NCBI GenBank assembly: GCA_013003335.1
Contig: JABDJT010000053.1
Coordinates: forward strand, 1 to 16,696
DNA from: Verrucomicrobiales bacterium
GTDB lineage: Bacteria > Verrucomicrobiota > Verrucomicrobiia > Verrucomicrobiales > DEV007
Direction: 5' to 3'
Length of the DNA stretch: 16,696 bases
Under the pieces are notes generated by a model. It saw only the letters and a program-made list of their open reading frames with translations. It was not told the DNA's origin and did no database searches. This document shows, one piece after another, positions 4,291-12,525 of this stretch. Positions within the stretch are counted from its first letter, which is position 1, and the number at the start of each line of letters is the position of its first letter. The translations under genes were made by a program, and so were the position numbers.

Positions 4291-6915
4291 ATGATTCACC
4301 GCATCTTTGCATTTTTTCTCGCGCTGTTTTCGATCTCCGTGTTGGCGGACGAAAAGCCACCGAACATCGTTTACATCATGTCAGACGAGCTGGCTTATTT
4401 CGAGCTCGGCCACATGGAAAACCCCTACATCAAGACGCCGAACATCGACAAGATGGTCGAGGAAGGCCTGCGTTTCACGAACGCCTACGCCGCCGCGCCG
4501 GTCTGTGCGCCACTTCGCGGATCGCTCATGACGGGCAAACACCAGGGGCATTGCTCGGTCCGCGCAAACGACGGCGGCACGCCACTGACGGCCGATGATG
4601 TGACGATCGCGACGGTTTTGAAAAAGCAGAAAGAATACGCCACCGGCGGATTCGGAAAATGGGGCGCAGGTGGTCGCGACTCGACGGGCGTGCCGGAAAA
4701 ACACGGGTTCGATGAATTTGTCGGGTACTACGACCAGGTCCACGCGCATTCGTTTTATCCGCCGTACATCGTTCGGAACAGCGAGGAAGTCGTTCTGCCC
4801 GGCAACGAGGGCGGCCGCTCCGGCGAGACGTATTCGCATTACAAAATCATGGAGGAAGGCCTCCAGTTTATCCGCGACAACAAGGACAAACCGTTCTTCG
4901 CCTACTTCCCGATTACCCCGCCGCACGGCATGTTCGACATCCCCGCTGACGACCCGGCATGGGATCTTTACAAGGACGAGGCGTGGATCAAGGACGAGTC
5001 GATCAGCCAGGACATCAAGAATTACGCGGCGATGGTGACGATGATCGATCGCGATTTGGCGGACATCACGAACCTGCTGAAAGAGCTCGGCCTCGAAAAA
5101 AACACGATCGTCTTTTTCACCGGAGACAACGGCGGGCAGGAAGGCAGACTCCGCACGAAAGACCGACCCGAGGGATTTTTCCGCCCGAATGTGAATCCGA
5201 AAACTGACGTTCATTTCCGGGGCGGGAAAGGGAATCTTTACGAAGGCGGCCTGAAAATTCCGTTCATCGTCCGCTGGCCCGGAAAGATCGAAGCCGGTCG
5301 GACAAGCGATCTGCTTTTCTCCCAGGTCGATATTTTCCGGACGCTCGCTGACCTCACCGGCACGAAGGCTCCCGACGACGTCGATGGTATGTCGATCCTG
5401 CCGGAAATTCTCGGCGACACGGAAAACCAGCCGAAGCACGAGATGTTGTATTGGGAATTCGGCAACCAGACTGCGGTTCGCTATGGGAAATGGAAAGCAA
5501 TTGAGAACCAGAGGCACGACCCAAAAAAAGCGCGCTGGTCACTCTACGATCTCGTAAAAGACGTTTCTGAGACAACCGACGTGGCGGCGCAAAACGAGGA
5601 TGTCTTGAAAAAAATGATCGCTTACGCTGAAAGCCAGCACGAGGAGTGCGTCAGCGGCACTTACTCTGATCCCAAGCGAACGAAACACGAGCGCGATCGC
5701 TGGGCAAAATGGGGCACGACTCGCGTGGAGCAGCCCAAAGTGAAAGGCAAAGTTCACAGAATCGAAGACAAAAACCTGATCCCGTGGGACGAAACGAGTG
5801 TTGTGAAATTTTCCTCCGAAAATCGCGGCAACGACCGGCTTGCGGAATACGTCGTCGACGGCCGCTGGATGACGACCTGGCATTCGCAGTTCACCCCGAC
5901 GAAGGCGGAACCACCGCATGAGCTGGTCATCGATCTCGGGAAACCGCGTAAGATTTCCGGATTCCGCTACCTCGCGCGGCAGGACGGCGGCTGGAACGGA
6001 TCGTTCGCCGACACGGAATTTTATGTGAGTGACAGCGCGGAAAAGTTTCCGGAGAAACCGGTGATCGGTGTCGAATTCACCAAGAAAAAAACCGCCCAGG
6101 CCGCTGATCTCGAGGAGCCGGCCACGGGTCGCTACGTGAAAGTCGTCGTGAAAAGCGACGTCACCGGGAATGGTTGGGCGTCCGCCGGCGAGATTGGTGT
6201 GATTGAAGAACCGGCCGGCGAACAGGGGCCCAAAGGTCTGGCTGGAAAATCTGGCGTAAACCTGCTCGCGCTCCAGACTTGGAAAGGCGATACCGGCGAA
6301 TGGGCGATGGCTTCCGAGGTTGTAGCCAGCAATACGGAGAAAAAATGGGAATCCGTGAAAAACGGAGATGACGGCCCAATTTTCTACAACGGCAAAAAAG
6401 AAGGAAAAACCGCGAATCTCACCAGCAAATTTGAATTCGGGGATGTCGAAGCCGTCATCGAATTTCTGATCCCTGCGAAATCGAATTCCGGCATCTATTT
6501 CCAGGAACGCTACGAGGTGCAGATTCTCGACAGCCATCACAAGGGCAAAGACAACAACGTTCACGACTGCGGCGCGATTTATGAACGCGGGGACGATTCC
6601 AAGCCGAAAGGCGAAAAAGGATACGAAGGCACAGTCCCGACGACCAATGCCGCCAAACCGCCAGGCGAGTGGCAAAAATTCGAGATCAAATTCCGGGCCC
6701 CGCGTTTCGACGAGAACGGCAGGAAAACGGAAAATGCGCGCTTCGTTTCCGTGAAACTGAACGGGATCGAGATTCACAAAAATGTCGAAGTCACCGGCCC
6801 GACTCGCGGTGGAAAGGCCGGCCCCGAAGCCGCTGAGGCTCCCATCAACATCCAGGGAAATCACGGTCCGGTTGCCTTTCGGAAAATCGAAATCAAGCCG
6901 ATTACGATCAAATAG
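4291..6915 (+). CDS. secreted sulfatase fused to discoidin-like and DUF1080 domains
   Basis: The 874-residue product starts with a signal peptide (MIHRIFAFFLALFSISVLA, likely cut before DEKPP). Residues 24 to about 460 form a formylglycine-dependent S1 sulfatase domain. The modification motif C-x-P-x-R is CAPLR (Cys72, Pro74, Arg76), the C-terminal metal site is GDNGG (Asp279, Asn280), and RGGKGNLYEGG carries Lys313. The usual N-terminal Asp-Asp metal pair is Asp32-Glu33, a conservative change. Residues about 500-640 resemble a discoidin (F5/8 type C) carbohydrate-binding domain (VVDGRWMTTWHS, ELVIDLG, GRYVKVVV). Residues about 670-874 resemble DUF1080/3-keto-disaccharide hydrolase (FLIPAKSNSGIYFQERYEVQILDS, PPGEWQKFEIKFRAPRFD). 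Such enzymes desulfate polysaccharides outside the cytoplasm; the substrate here is unknown. The TAG stop lies inside a palindromic repeat. No Shine-Dalgarno sequence precedes the ATG. Confidence 0.9.
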   Translation: MIHRIFAFFLALFSISVLADEKPPNIVYIMSDELAYFELGHMENPYIKTPNIDKMVEEGLRFTNAYAAAPVCAPLRGSLMTGKHQGHCSVRANDGGTPLTADDVTIATVLKKQKEYATGGFGKWGAGGRDSTGVPEKHGFDEFVGYYDQVHAHSFYPPYIVRNSEEVVLPGNEGGRSGETYSHYKIMEEGLQFIRDNKDKPFFAYFPITPPHGMFDIPADDPAWDLYKDEAWIKDESISQDIKNYAAMVTMIDRDLADITNLLKELGLEKNTIVFFTGDNGGQEGRLRTKDRPEGFFRPNVNPKTDVHFRGGKGNLYEGGLKIPFIVRWPGKIEAGRTSDLLFSQVDIFRTLADLTGTKAPDDVDGMSILPEILGDTENQPKHEMLYWEFGNQTAVRYGKWKAIENQRHDPKKARWSLYDLVKDVSETTDVAAQNEDVLKKMIAYAESQHEECVSGTYSDPKRTKHERDRWAKWGTTRVEQPKVKGKVHRIEDKNLIPWDETSVVKFSSENRGNDRLAEYVVDGRWMTTWHSQFTPTKAEPPHELVIDLGKPRKISGFRYLARQDGGWNGSFADTEFYVSDSAEKFPEKPVIGVEFTKKKTAQAADLEEPATGRYVKVVVKSDVTGNGWASAGEIGVIEEPAGEQGPKGLAGKSGVNLLALQTWKGDTGEWAMASEVVASNTEKKWESVKNGDDGPIFYNGKKEGKTANLTSKFEFGDVEAVIEFLIPAKSNSGIYFQERYEVQILDSHHKGKDNNVHDCGAIYERGDDSKPKGEKGYEGTVPTTNAAKPPGEWQKFEIKFRAPRFDENGRKTENARFVSVKLNGIEIHKNVEVTGPTRGGKAGPEAAEAPINIQGNHGPVAFRKIEIKPITIK

Positions 6916-6947
6916 GGTCGGTTCGGCAAACAGACCCTGTTGGTTCG
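6905..6947 (-). repeat. 43-bp palindromic repeat, copy 3, overlapping a stop codon
   Basis: Arms CGATCAAATAGGGT (6905-6918) and ACCCTGTTGGTTCG (6934-6947) flank a spacer whose complement contains GTTTGCCGAACC, as in other copies. The left arm contains the last codons and TAG stop (6913-6915) of the sulfatase gene. TTTT follows the hairpin on the + strand, so it could also serve as a terminator for that gene. Confidence 0.88.
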
Positions 6948-6984
6948 TTTTGACCGGGGGCACGATTTAACGCACACTGATCTC

Positions 6985-8457
6985 ATGAGCGCGATCGAAA
7001 ATTACAAGCCGCTGAAAGGTCTGCCGCCACTGGCGGGGGTTACGGATTTCGCGGATGCCGCTGAGCCGGGGATGTCGGTGGAGGAATGCGTGGACCGCCT
7101 GAAACGCTTTCACTACGCCATGCACAGAACGTGGTCGATCTGCCTCGCGCGATTGACCTCGGAGCCGATCTACGAATTGAAAATGGGGCTGTCCCATCAC
7201 GCCCATCTCGCCGCGGAACACGTCACCCTGCTGCGCGACCGCGTCGCGGAAATGCGGCACCCGCCGCTCGGTTTGGACAAAGTTCCGCACGTCAGCCTCG
7301 AAGGATTTTTTGATGAAATCCTGATGTCAAAATCCGCGCTCGGCCTCGTAACGGGTTTGTATCGCGGCGCACTGCCCGCGGTCCTCGAAGCGATGCGGCG
7401 GTATCTCGAAGATACAAACCTGCTGACCGACGCGCCTTCGGTCCGGATTTTTAAAATCATGATGCCGGAGTTCGAATCGATGATCGAATGGGGTGACACG
7501 GCGATTTCAGCGCTCGAAAAAGAAGCCACAGTAGAGGATCGTGCCGAAATGGAGACCTGGATGGATGAGCTTTCCAACTGGCTCGAGTCTGCCGGTGGCC
7601 TCGATGGCACGGACGAACTGGACGGTGACATTGCGACACCGGTTCGATTTTCCGGCGGTGACTGGGAATACGACAAGATCCCGCAGCGCGACGAGCGTTT
7701 TCCCGATCCCTACAACATGGGCGTCCACGCCGAGGAATTTCTCTACGATGATCGGTTCGAGGAGAAGGACAAGGTGCTGATGATGTTTTACAAGCGCATC
7801 CGCGAAATCGATGTGCCGGAAATGATGGCGCCGATTATGTATGAAATGGTCAACGCGACGGGCGACGAGGAGAAAGGCGGTCATCCGTGGGCATTTTACC
7901 GCGACCTGACCCGGCAGCTTTGGGACGAAGCGAGGCACGCCATGATGGGCGAGGTCGGGTTCGCGAAACTCGGGATCGACTGGCCGAAACTGGTGATGGT
8001 GAATTTCACGTGGTCGCTCGGATTGAACGAGCAACTCACCCCGCAGGAACGGCACGCGGTGCTGTGGTTTATCGAACAGGGGCTCATGAATAAAACCGGT
8101 AAGCGGTTCGAATGGGAGGTCGGCAAAGCCTCGGGCGACAAGTATTCCGCGTTGATCCAGGATTTCGACTGGGCAGACGAAGTGCTGCACGCCCGGATCG
8201 GCCGTGACTGGTATGTGAAGGATTTCGAAAACGTGAAAGAGGCCGCCGACTACGGCAGCGCGTGTTGGGACAAAGTTTTGTCCGGCTGGGAGGAATGGAA
8301 AAAGGACGGCCTGACCGAACACCGAAACTGGTGGCCGGACTTGTATCGAACCGCCTGCAAACTCCGCGGAGACGAACCGGATCCGGAAGTCGAAGCGTTT
8401 GACGTCAATTACAACGAGACGCGTGCAGACCTGCAACGGGTCTCGGCTTCAGGCTAA
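6985..8457 (+). CDS. ferritin-like, probable diiron four-helix protein (490 aa)
   Basis: The product is soluble, with no signal peptide, and mostly helical. Two E-x-x-H motifs typical of ferritin-like diiron bundles are visible: DEARH (Glu315, His318) and DEVLH (Glu399, His402). The N-terminal part has acidic and histidine-rich helices, including LTSEPIYELKMGLSHHAHLAAEHVTLLRDR (Glu60, Glu64, His71, His74, Glu78), that could belong to the same or a second bundle. It is longer than simple ferritin-like proteins. Members of this superfamily include oxygenases, oxidases and iron stores; which applies here cannot be told from the sequence. The start ATG at 6985 (MSAIENYKPL) is chosen because the longer frame from 6940 would begin inside the palindromic repeat. 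The gene is followed after 6 bp by a small lipoprotein gene, suggesting one transcript. Confidence 0.6.
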   Translation: MSAIENYKPLKGLPPLAGVTDFADAAEPGMSVEECVDRLKRFHYAMHRTWSICLARLTSEPIYELKMGLSHHAHLAAEHVTLLRDRVAEMRHPPLGLDKVPHVSLEGFFDEILMSKSALGLVTGLYRGALPAVLEAMRRYLEDTNLLTDAPSVRIFKIMMPEFESMIEWGDTAISALEKEATVEDRAEMETWMDELSNWLESAGGLDGTDELDGDIATPVRFSGGDWEYDKIPQRDERFPDPYNMGVHAEEFLYDDRFEEKDKVLMMFYKRIREIDVPEMMAPIMYEMVNATGDEEKGGHPWAFYRDLTRQLWDEARHAMMGEVGFAKLGIDWPKLVMVNFTWSLGLNEQLTPQERHAVLWFIEQGLMNKTGKRFEWEVGKASGDKYSALIQDFDWADEVLHARIGRDWYVKDFENVKEAADYGSACWDKVLSGWEEWKKDGLTEHRNWWPDLYRTACKLRGDEPDPEVEAFDVNYNETRADLQRVSASG

Positions 8458-8463
8458 AGAGGG

Positions 8464-8598
8464 ATGAGACGGTTTTTATTTTTGCTGGTCTTGTCGGGAA
8501 TTTTGGCCGGTTGCACCTATTCCGGCCCTGGATCGTCGATCAAAAAGGCCGCCGTCTACGACGCGCAGGATCGCGCATTTCGCCCGGGCGGAAATTGA
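8464..8598 (+). CDS. 44-residue lipoprotein
   Basis: The sequence is MRRFLFLLVLSGILAGC followed by TYSGPGSSIKKAAVYDAQDRAFRPGGN and TGA. It has a positively charged start, a hydrophobic stretch and the lipobox LAGC with Cys17, so the mature lipoprotein would be only 28 residues. The purine-rich AAGAGGG lies directly against the ATG, which is very close spacing, but no alternative start keeps the signal peptide intact. The gene starts 6 bp after the ferritin-like gene and may be translationally coupled to it. It lies 66 bp before the PBP gene. Function unknown; membrane anchoring is inferred from the lipobox. Confidence 0.65.
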   Translation: MRRFLFLLVLSGILAGCTYSGPGSSIKKAAVYDAQDRAFRPGGN

Positions 8599-8664
8599 CG
8601 GAACCGCATATCGCGGAATGCAAAGCGTCCAATCAGGGGGTATCGTGCGCCCCTTGCTTCCCTC

Positions 8665-10884
8665 ATGCGCTTTGTGTCTCCCATTTTCCGCAAAGTCCGC
8701 CCGCTTTTCCGCCCCGGAAAAGATGCAGGCAAGCTGCGCCGATTCATCGTGGCCCCGCTGGCCTGGTGCTCTCTTGCCGGGCTGCTCGGGCTTGTCGCAA
8801 TCACCAGCTACTTCAACATCAAGGCCCTCAGCTTTTCGCTGAAGGATCTCGATAAACTGCCCGAACGCACTCTCGTATTCGACCGGAACGGCAAGGACCT
8901 CGGCTACATTTCCGGACACGGCGAAAACCGCGTCGCAGTCAACATTGGGTCAGTTTCCGAGCATTTTGTAAACGCCATCCTCGCACGCGAAGACAGCCGG
9001 TTTTACGACCACGGTGGTGTCGATTACCGGGGAGTCATGCGGGCCATGATCACCAATATCAAGGCCGGAAACATCGAGCAGGGCGCATCGACGATCACCA
9101 TGCAACTGGCTCGAAACACCTGGGGCCTCCGCCAGAAAACTCTCGCCCGGAAACTTCAGGAAGTCGCCCTGGCGCAGCGACTCGAACGACGAATGTCGAA
9201 AGACGAAATCCTCGAGCACTATGTAAACCGAATCTATTTCGGATATGGCCTCTACGGGGTGGAACGTGCTTCCGAAGGCTATTTTATGAAGCCTTCGTCG
9301 GACCTGACACTCGGTGAATCGGCCATGTTGGCGGGAATCATCCGCGGCCCGAGCGTGTTGAATCCCTTTCGCGACCTCGAATCAGCCAAAGCCGTACGCG
9401 ACGAAGTGCTCGACCGGCTTGTCGCCGAGGAACTCATTTCGAAAGCGGACGCTGATGCAGCGAAAGCGGAAACCACCGCGCTCCGCCCGCCGAACCAACG
9501 CACCGCTACCGGCAGCTACGTGCTGCAAACTCTGCACGACCTCCTCGTCGAGCCAGTCATCTCTGAAGAGGACATCGCGATGGGCAGCCTTCGGATTTAC
9601 ACGACCATCGACAGCGACATGCAGAAAACTGCGCAAAAAGCTCTCGACGATCACCTCACCAAAATCGAAGCACGCTCCGGATTTCCACACCCCTCCCGGA
9701 AACAACATCAAGCAGGCAGCGCAACCACAACCGAATACGTGCAGGGTGCTGTCGTTTCGATCGATAACCGGAACGGAGCCATCCTCGCCATGGTCGGCGG
9801 ACGCGATTTTTCCGAAAGCCCCTACAACCGGGCCACCGAGGCGATGCGCCAATGCGGATCCACCTTCAAGCCCTTCGTCTACGCTGCCGCATTTGACCGG
9901 GGCGGACTCATGCCCGGCACTTATATCAGCGACGACCCGATCCGCTATGACATGGGCAACGGGCAGATCTGGTCGCCCTCGAACAGCGACGGATCATTTC
10001 TCGGGAACCAGCCGGCCGCTGCCGGGCTGATTCGTTCCCGCAACACCATGTCCGTTCGCGTTGGCCAGATCGCTGGTCTCGAAACCGTGCAGGACCTCGC
10101 AGGCGCGCTGAAGATGGGTGACCTTCCCGATTCGCCGGTCAGCTTTCTTGGAGCCTTCGAAACAACCGTGATGACCCTGACCAGCGCCTACTCCACATTC
10201 CCGGCGAGAGGCGAAAACCATGCGCCGTTTCTGATCGAGAGAATTGAAACCGTCGACGGCAGAATTCTGTTCGAGAACCGCCAGCGCTCCGTTCCTGTCC
10301 TCCGGGAATCCGTCGCCTGGCTTACGAGCGATGTGCTCGGAAAAGTCATGACAGGTGGCACCGGACAGGCCGCTTCCCGGCTTGGTTTCAAAGGGCCGTC
10401 TTACGGGAAAACCGGAACGACCAATGACTACCGCGATGCCTGGTTCGTCGGCTTTACCGACAAAATCACTACCGGTGTCTGGGTGGGAATGGATCAGCCC
10501 AAGACAATCATGAATCGCGGATACGGTAGCACCCTCGCCCTTCCGATCTGGGCCGAAACGATGAAGCAGGCTGAAAAATCCGGGTTTCCCGCCAAACCGA
10601 TCGCCACCCCGTCGAACATGAAATCTGTCCAGCTGTGCCGGGCTTGTGGCGGACTTGAGCAACGCCAGTCCGTTGATCCTTACCAAATGGAAATTCCCTC
10701 CGATCTCGCTCCGCGCTATCGCTGCCGCGGTCATGGCACCGGTGGAATTTTTAATTTCTTCACACGGCGCAAGGAAGATGGAGAGCGGGAACAGTATCGC
10801 CGGCGAAGCGACGACAACGATGGAAGCGGCGTCGGCAATGCCATCCGCGGCATTGGCCGGTTTATCTTCGGGCCGTCCCGCTAG
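8665..10884 (+). CDS. class A penicillin-binding protein (PBP1A-like)
   Basis: The 739-residue bifunctional peptidoglycan synthase has a short basic cytoplasmic tail and one membrane anchor (about residues 29-48). A GT51 transglycosylase domain follows, with the catalytic motif REDSRFYDHGGVDYRG (Glu109) and GASTITMQLARN. The transpeptidase domain has all three active-site motifs: STFK (Ser399-Lys402), SRN (Ser458-Asn460) and KTGTT (Lys582-Gly584). It polymerises lipid II and cross-links stem peptides at the outer face of the cytoplasmic membrane. The length is normal. The C-terminal tail after about residue 650 contains a CRAC pair (Cys658, Cys661), a further Cys and a basic, low-complexity end (RRRSDDNDGSGVGNAIRGIGRF) outside the catalytic core. 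The ATG at 8665 lacks a Shine-Dalgarno sequence. The gene ends 66 bp before the stop of a convergent gene, with a palindromic repeat between. Confidence 0.95.
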   Translation: MRFVSPIFRKVRPLFRPGKDAGKLRRFIVAPLAWCSLAGLLGLVAITSYFNIKALSFSLKDLDKLPERTLVFDRNGKDLGYISGHGENRVAVNIGSVSEHFVNAILAREDSRFYDHGGVDYRGVMRAMITNIKAGNIEQGASTITMQLARNTWGLRQKTLARKLQEVALAQRLERRMSKDEILEHYVNRIYFGYGLYGVERASEGYFMKPSSDLTLGESAMLAGIIRGPSVLNPFRDLESAKAVRDEVLDRLVAEELISKADADAAKAETTALRPPNQRTATGSYVLQTLHDLLVEPVISEEDIAMGSLRIYTTIDSDMQKTAQKALDDHLTKIEARSGFPHPSRKQHQAGSATTTEYVQGAVVSIDNRNGAILAMVGGRDFSESPYNRATEAMRQCGSTFKPFVYAAAFDRGGLMPGTYISDDPIRYDMGNGQIWSPSNSDGSFLGNQPAAAGLIRSRNTMSVRVGQIAGLETVQDLAGALKMGDLPDSPVSFLGAFETTVMTLTSAYSTFPARGENHAPFLIERIETVDGRILFENRQRSVPVLRESVAWLTSDVLGKVMTGGTGQAASRLGFKGPSYGKTGTTNDYRDAWFVGFTDKITTGVWVGMDQPKTIMNRGYGSTLALPIWAETMKQAEKSGFPAKPIATPSNMKSVQLCRACGGLEQRQSVDPYQMEIPSDLAPRYRCRGHGTGGIFNFFTRRKEDGEREQYRRRSDDNDGSGVGNAIRGIGRFIFGPSR

Positions 10885-10899
10885 ATCCGCTCTCTCAAC

Positions 10900-10942
10900 C
10901 GAACGAACAGAGTACGTCTGCCGAACCAACCCTGTCGAATCG
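10900..10942 (+). repeat. 43-bp palindromic repeat, copy 4, between convergent genes
   Basis: Arms CGAACGAACAGAGT (10900-10913) and ACCCTGTCGAATCG (10929-10942) flank the spacer ACGTCTGCCGAACCA. It lies 15 bp beyond the PBP stop and 8 bp beyond the stop of the convergent minus-strand gene. It could act as a shared transcript end for both. The arms have drifted more than in copies 1-3, but the spacer is well kept. Confidence 0.85.
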
Positions 10943-10950
10943 AAAATCGG

Positions 10951-12486
10951 CTACGCTCCCTTCCCCGCGATCGCCCGATCCAGCAAATTCTTCGTGATGC
11001 GCTGCACCCGTTCGTCCGGGCCATGCGGCCGGGAAAAATGGGAATAGGGCACCTCGATTCCGGGTGGCTGGGAAAGCCCGCAGTTCCAAAAAACGGTTGA
11101 GGCGTTGAACACGAAATTGTCTTTCGGCCCCGGAAAAATGACGGAGGTGTATTTCCCTTCGCGCTTGCCGCCGGCCCAGACTTTTCCTTCGGCCAGAGTT
11201 TCCATTCCTTCACGATCCGGGTCCGGCTCGCCGTGATGTTCCCAACCAACCAAACCCGGGATCGACTCGCCGTTTTCCATGCCGGCCCCTTCAAAAACCC
11301 AATGATCCCCGTTCCGGCAGGTCCAGTCGCCACCACCGTTGAAGGGAACAACCGACCGCACGCCCATGATCTTCCTCTCGTCCGGCGCGGTCGATTTCAG
11401 GGTATCAAAAATCCGGGCGTAGCTTTCGATTTCGTCCCCCCGCAGTTCGCCGAAGCAACCCCGCCGCGAAATGATCCGGTTCGGTTCGCCACTGCTCGAC
11501 GGCGCAAAAGGCGAATCGATGAACACAGAATTGCCGCACAGCCACAATACGTTCAGCCCCCCCCGAATCGCCTCGTCGACCGCGTGAAATTGCTTCACAT
11601 CCCAGTATTCGTCGTGCGCCACGGAAACAAAAACTTTTCCGCGCGAAATTGATTTCGCCTCTAACAAATCCACATTCGAAACATAACTTACATCGTAACC
11701 CTGCTGCTCCAGCCAGAACGCGATCTGAAATTCCCACAGCAAAAACTCTCCCGACCCGATCGAAAGCGGCTGCTGAGTAATCTGCGTGTATTTCCCGTAG
11801 GGCCGATCAAAACTGACCGCCACACCCGGCGCATGCGCCCCGCGCGGATCGGTGTAGAGCGACTCGGCGACGGGCCACTGGTTGTAGGCCTGCCACGTGT
11901 TGTCGCTCACCCCGACGATCACGTCTGCCGGGCGGTCGTCCCGCACCACCCAGATTGTGTAGCTCTGCCAATACGGCTCCGACGGCGATTCCGGGATCGT
12001 CGTCAACTTCCCCAAATACACTCCGCTCGGCCAGTCCGCCGGAATCTCCAGGCTCGTCGTTGCTTCCCATTCGCATTCGCGCAGCCGGTTCTCCGGTTTC
12101 ATTTCCGGCACTGCCTGCGCCTTCCCTTCAAACGGCCCCAGCTGTGTCATGTGCCGCCCGCCTTTCCCTTCATAAAAACCTAACCGATATACATCAATCG
12201 TGAATTTCCGCTCCGGTTTTGTCGAAATGAAAAAATCGAGCTTCTCTCCTGCACGGATCGACTGGTGGGAGACATAGCCTTCAATCAGCGACGTCCGGAA
12301 TTTCCCTTCGTTGATCCGCACGCGCGTGAGCTGCCAATCCGTCGTGCCCTTTTTCGCATTTTCCTCCGCGAGAGATCCGGCAGCTGAGGCCTGCGAAAAG
12401 GCGGTCGATCCGCCGAGGCCCACGGCCGGCGTCGCGGCGGCGGCGGCCGTGGATTGGGAAAGAAATTTACGGCGCGTGGGTTTCAT
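10951..12486 (-). CDS. Tat-exported N,N-dimethylformamidase large-subunit-like protein
   Basis: The 511-residue product begins MKPTRRKFLSQSTAAAAATPAVGLGG, a twin-arginine signal (RRKFL), so a folded, probably cofactor-bearing protein is exported. The rest matches the C-terminal domain family of the N,N-dimethylformamidase beta (large) subunit: SHQSIRAGEKLDFFISTKPERKFTIDVYRLGFYEGKGGRHM near the N-terminus, DNTWQAYNQW at residues 195-204, HDEYW at 291-295 and an RRGCFGELRGDEIESY segment. The characterised enzyme is a mononuclear iron amidohydrolase; whether this homologue keeps that chemistry is unknown. The gene is last in a leftward cluster, 39 bp after the PSCyt1-WD40 gene. A weak TAGGG lies about 7 bases before the ATG. 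Its substrate and link to the cytochrome-type proteins upstream are not known. Confidence 0.75.
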   Translation of the reverse strand: MKPTRRKFLSQSTAAAAATPAVGLGGSTAFSQASAAGSLAEENAKKGTTDWQLTRVRINEGKFRTSLIEGYVSHQSIRAGEKLDFFISTKPERKFTIDVYRLGFYEGKGGRHMTQLGPFEGKAQAVPEMKPENRLRECEWEATTSLEIPADWPSGVYLGKLTTIPESPSEPYWQSYTIWVVRDDRPADVIVGVSDNTWQAYNQWPVAESLYTDPRGAHAPGVAVSFDRPYGKYTQITQQPLSIGSGEFLLWEFQIAFWLEQQGYDVSYVSNVDLLEAKSISRGKVFVSVAHDEYWDVKQFHAVDEAIRGGLNVLWLCGNSVFIDSPFAPSSSGEPNRIISRRGCFGELRGDEIESYARIFDTLKSTAPDERKIMGVRSVVPFNGGGDWTCRNGDHWVFEGAGMENGESIPGLVGWEHHGEPDPDREGMETLAEGKVWAGGKREGKYTSVIFPGPKDNFVFNASTVFWNCGLSQPPGIEVPYSHFSRPHGPDERVQRITKNLLDRAIAGKGA

Positions 12487-12525
12487 GCCGAAACCCTACC
12501 AATTTTGCCCAAAGCCGGTCAAAAC

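Noticed and set aside
5539..6963. Long open frame of 474 codons on the minus strand opposite the sulfatase, and similar ones at 4381-5517, 7507-8436, 420-1421 and 9994-10929
   Set aside because: They lie antisense to well-supported genes, carry no recognisable domains and have compositions expected of shadows of GC-rich genes. Several owe their ends to the palindromic repeat, which is open in most frames.
9489..9499. GCCGAACCAAC inside the PBP gene, matching the spacer/right-arm junction of the repeat
   Set aside because: The match is 11 bases with no flanking arms, and it encodes an ordinary linker region (PPNQR). Chance similarity is the simplest reading.
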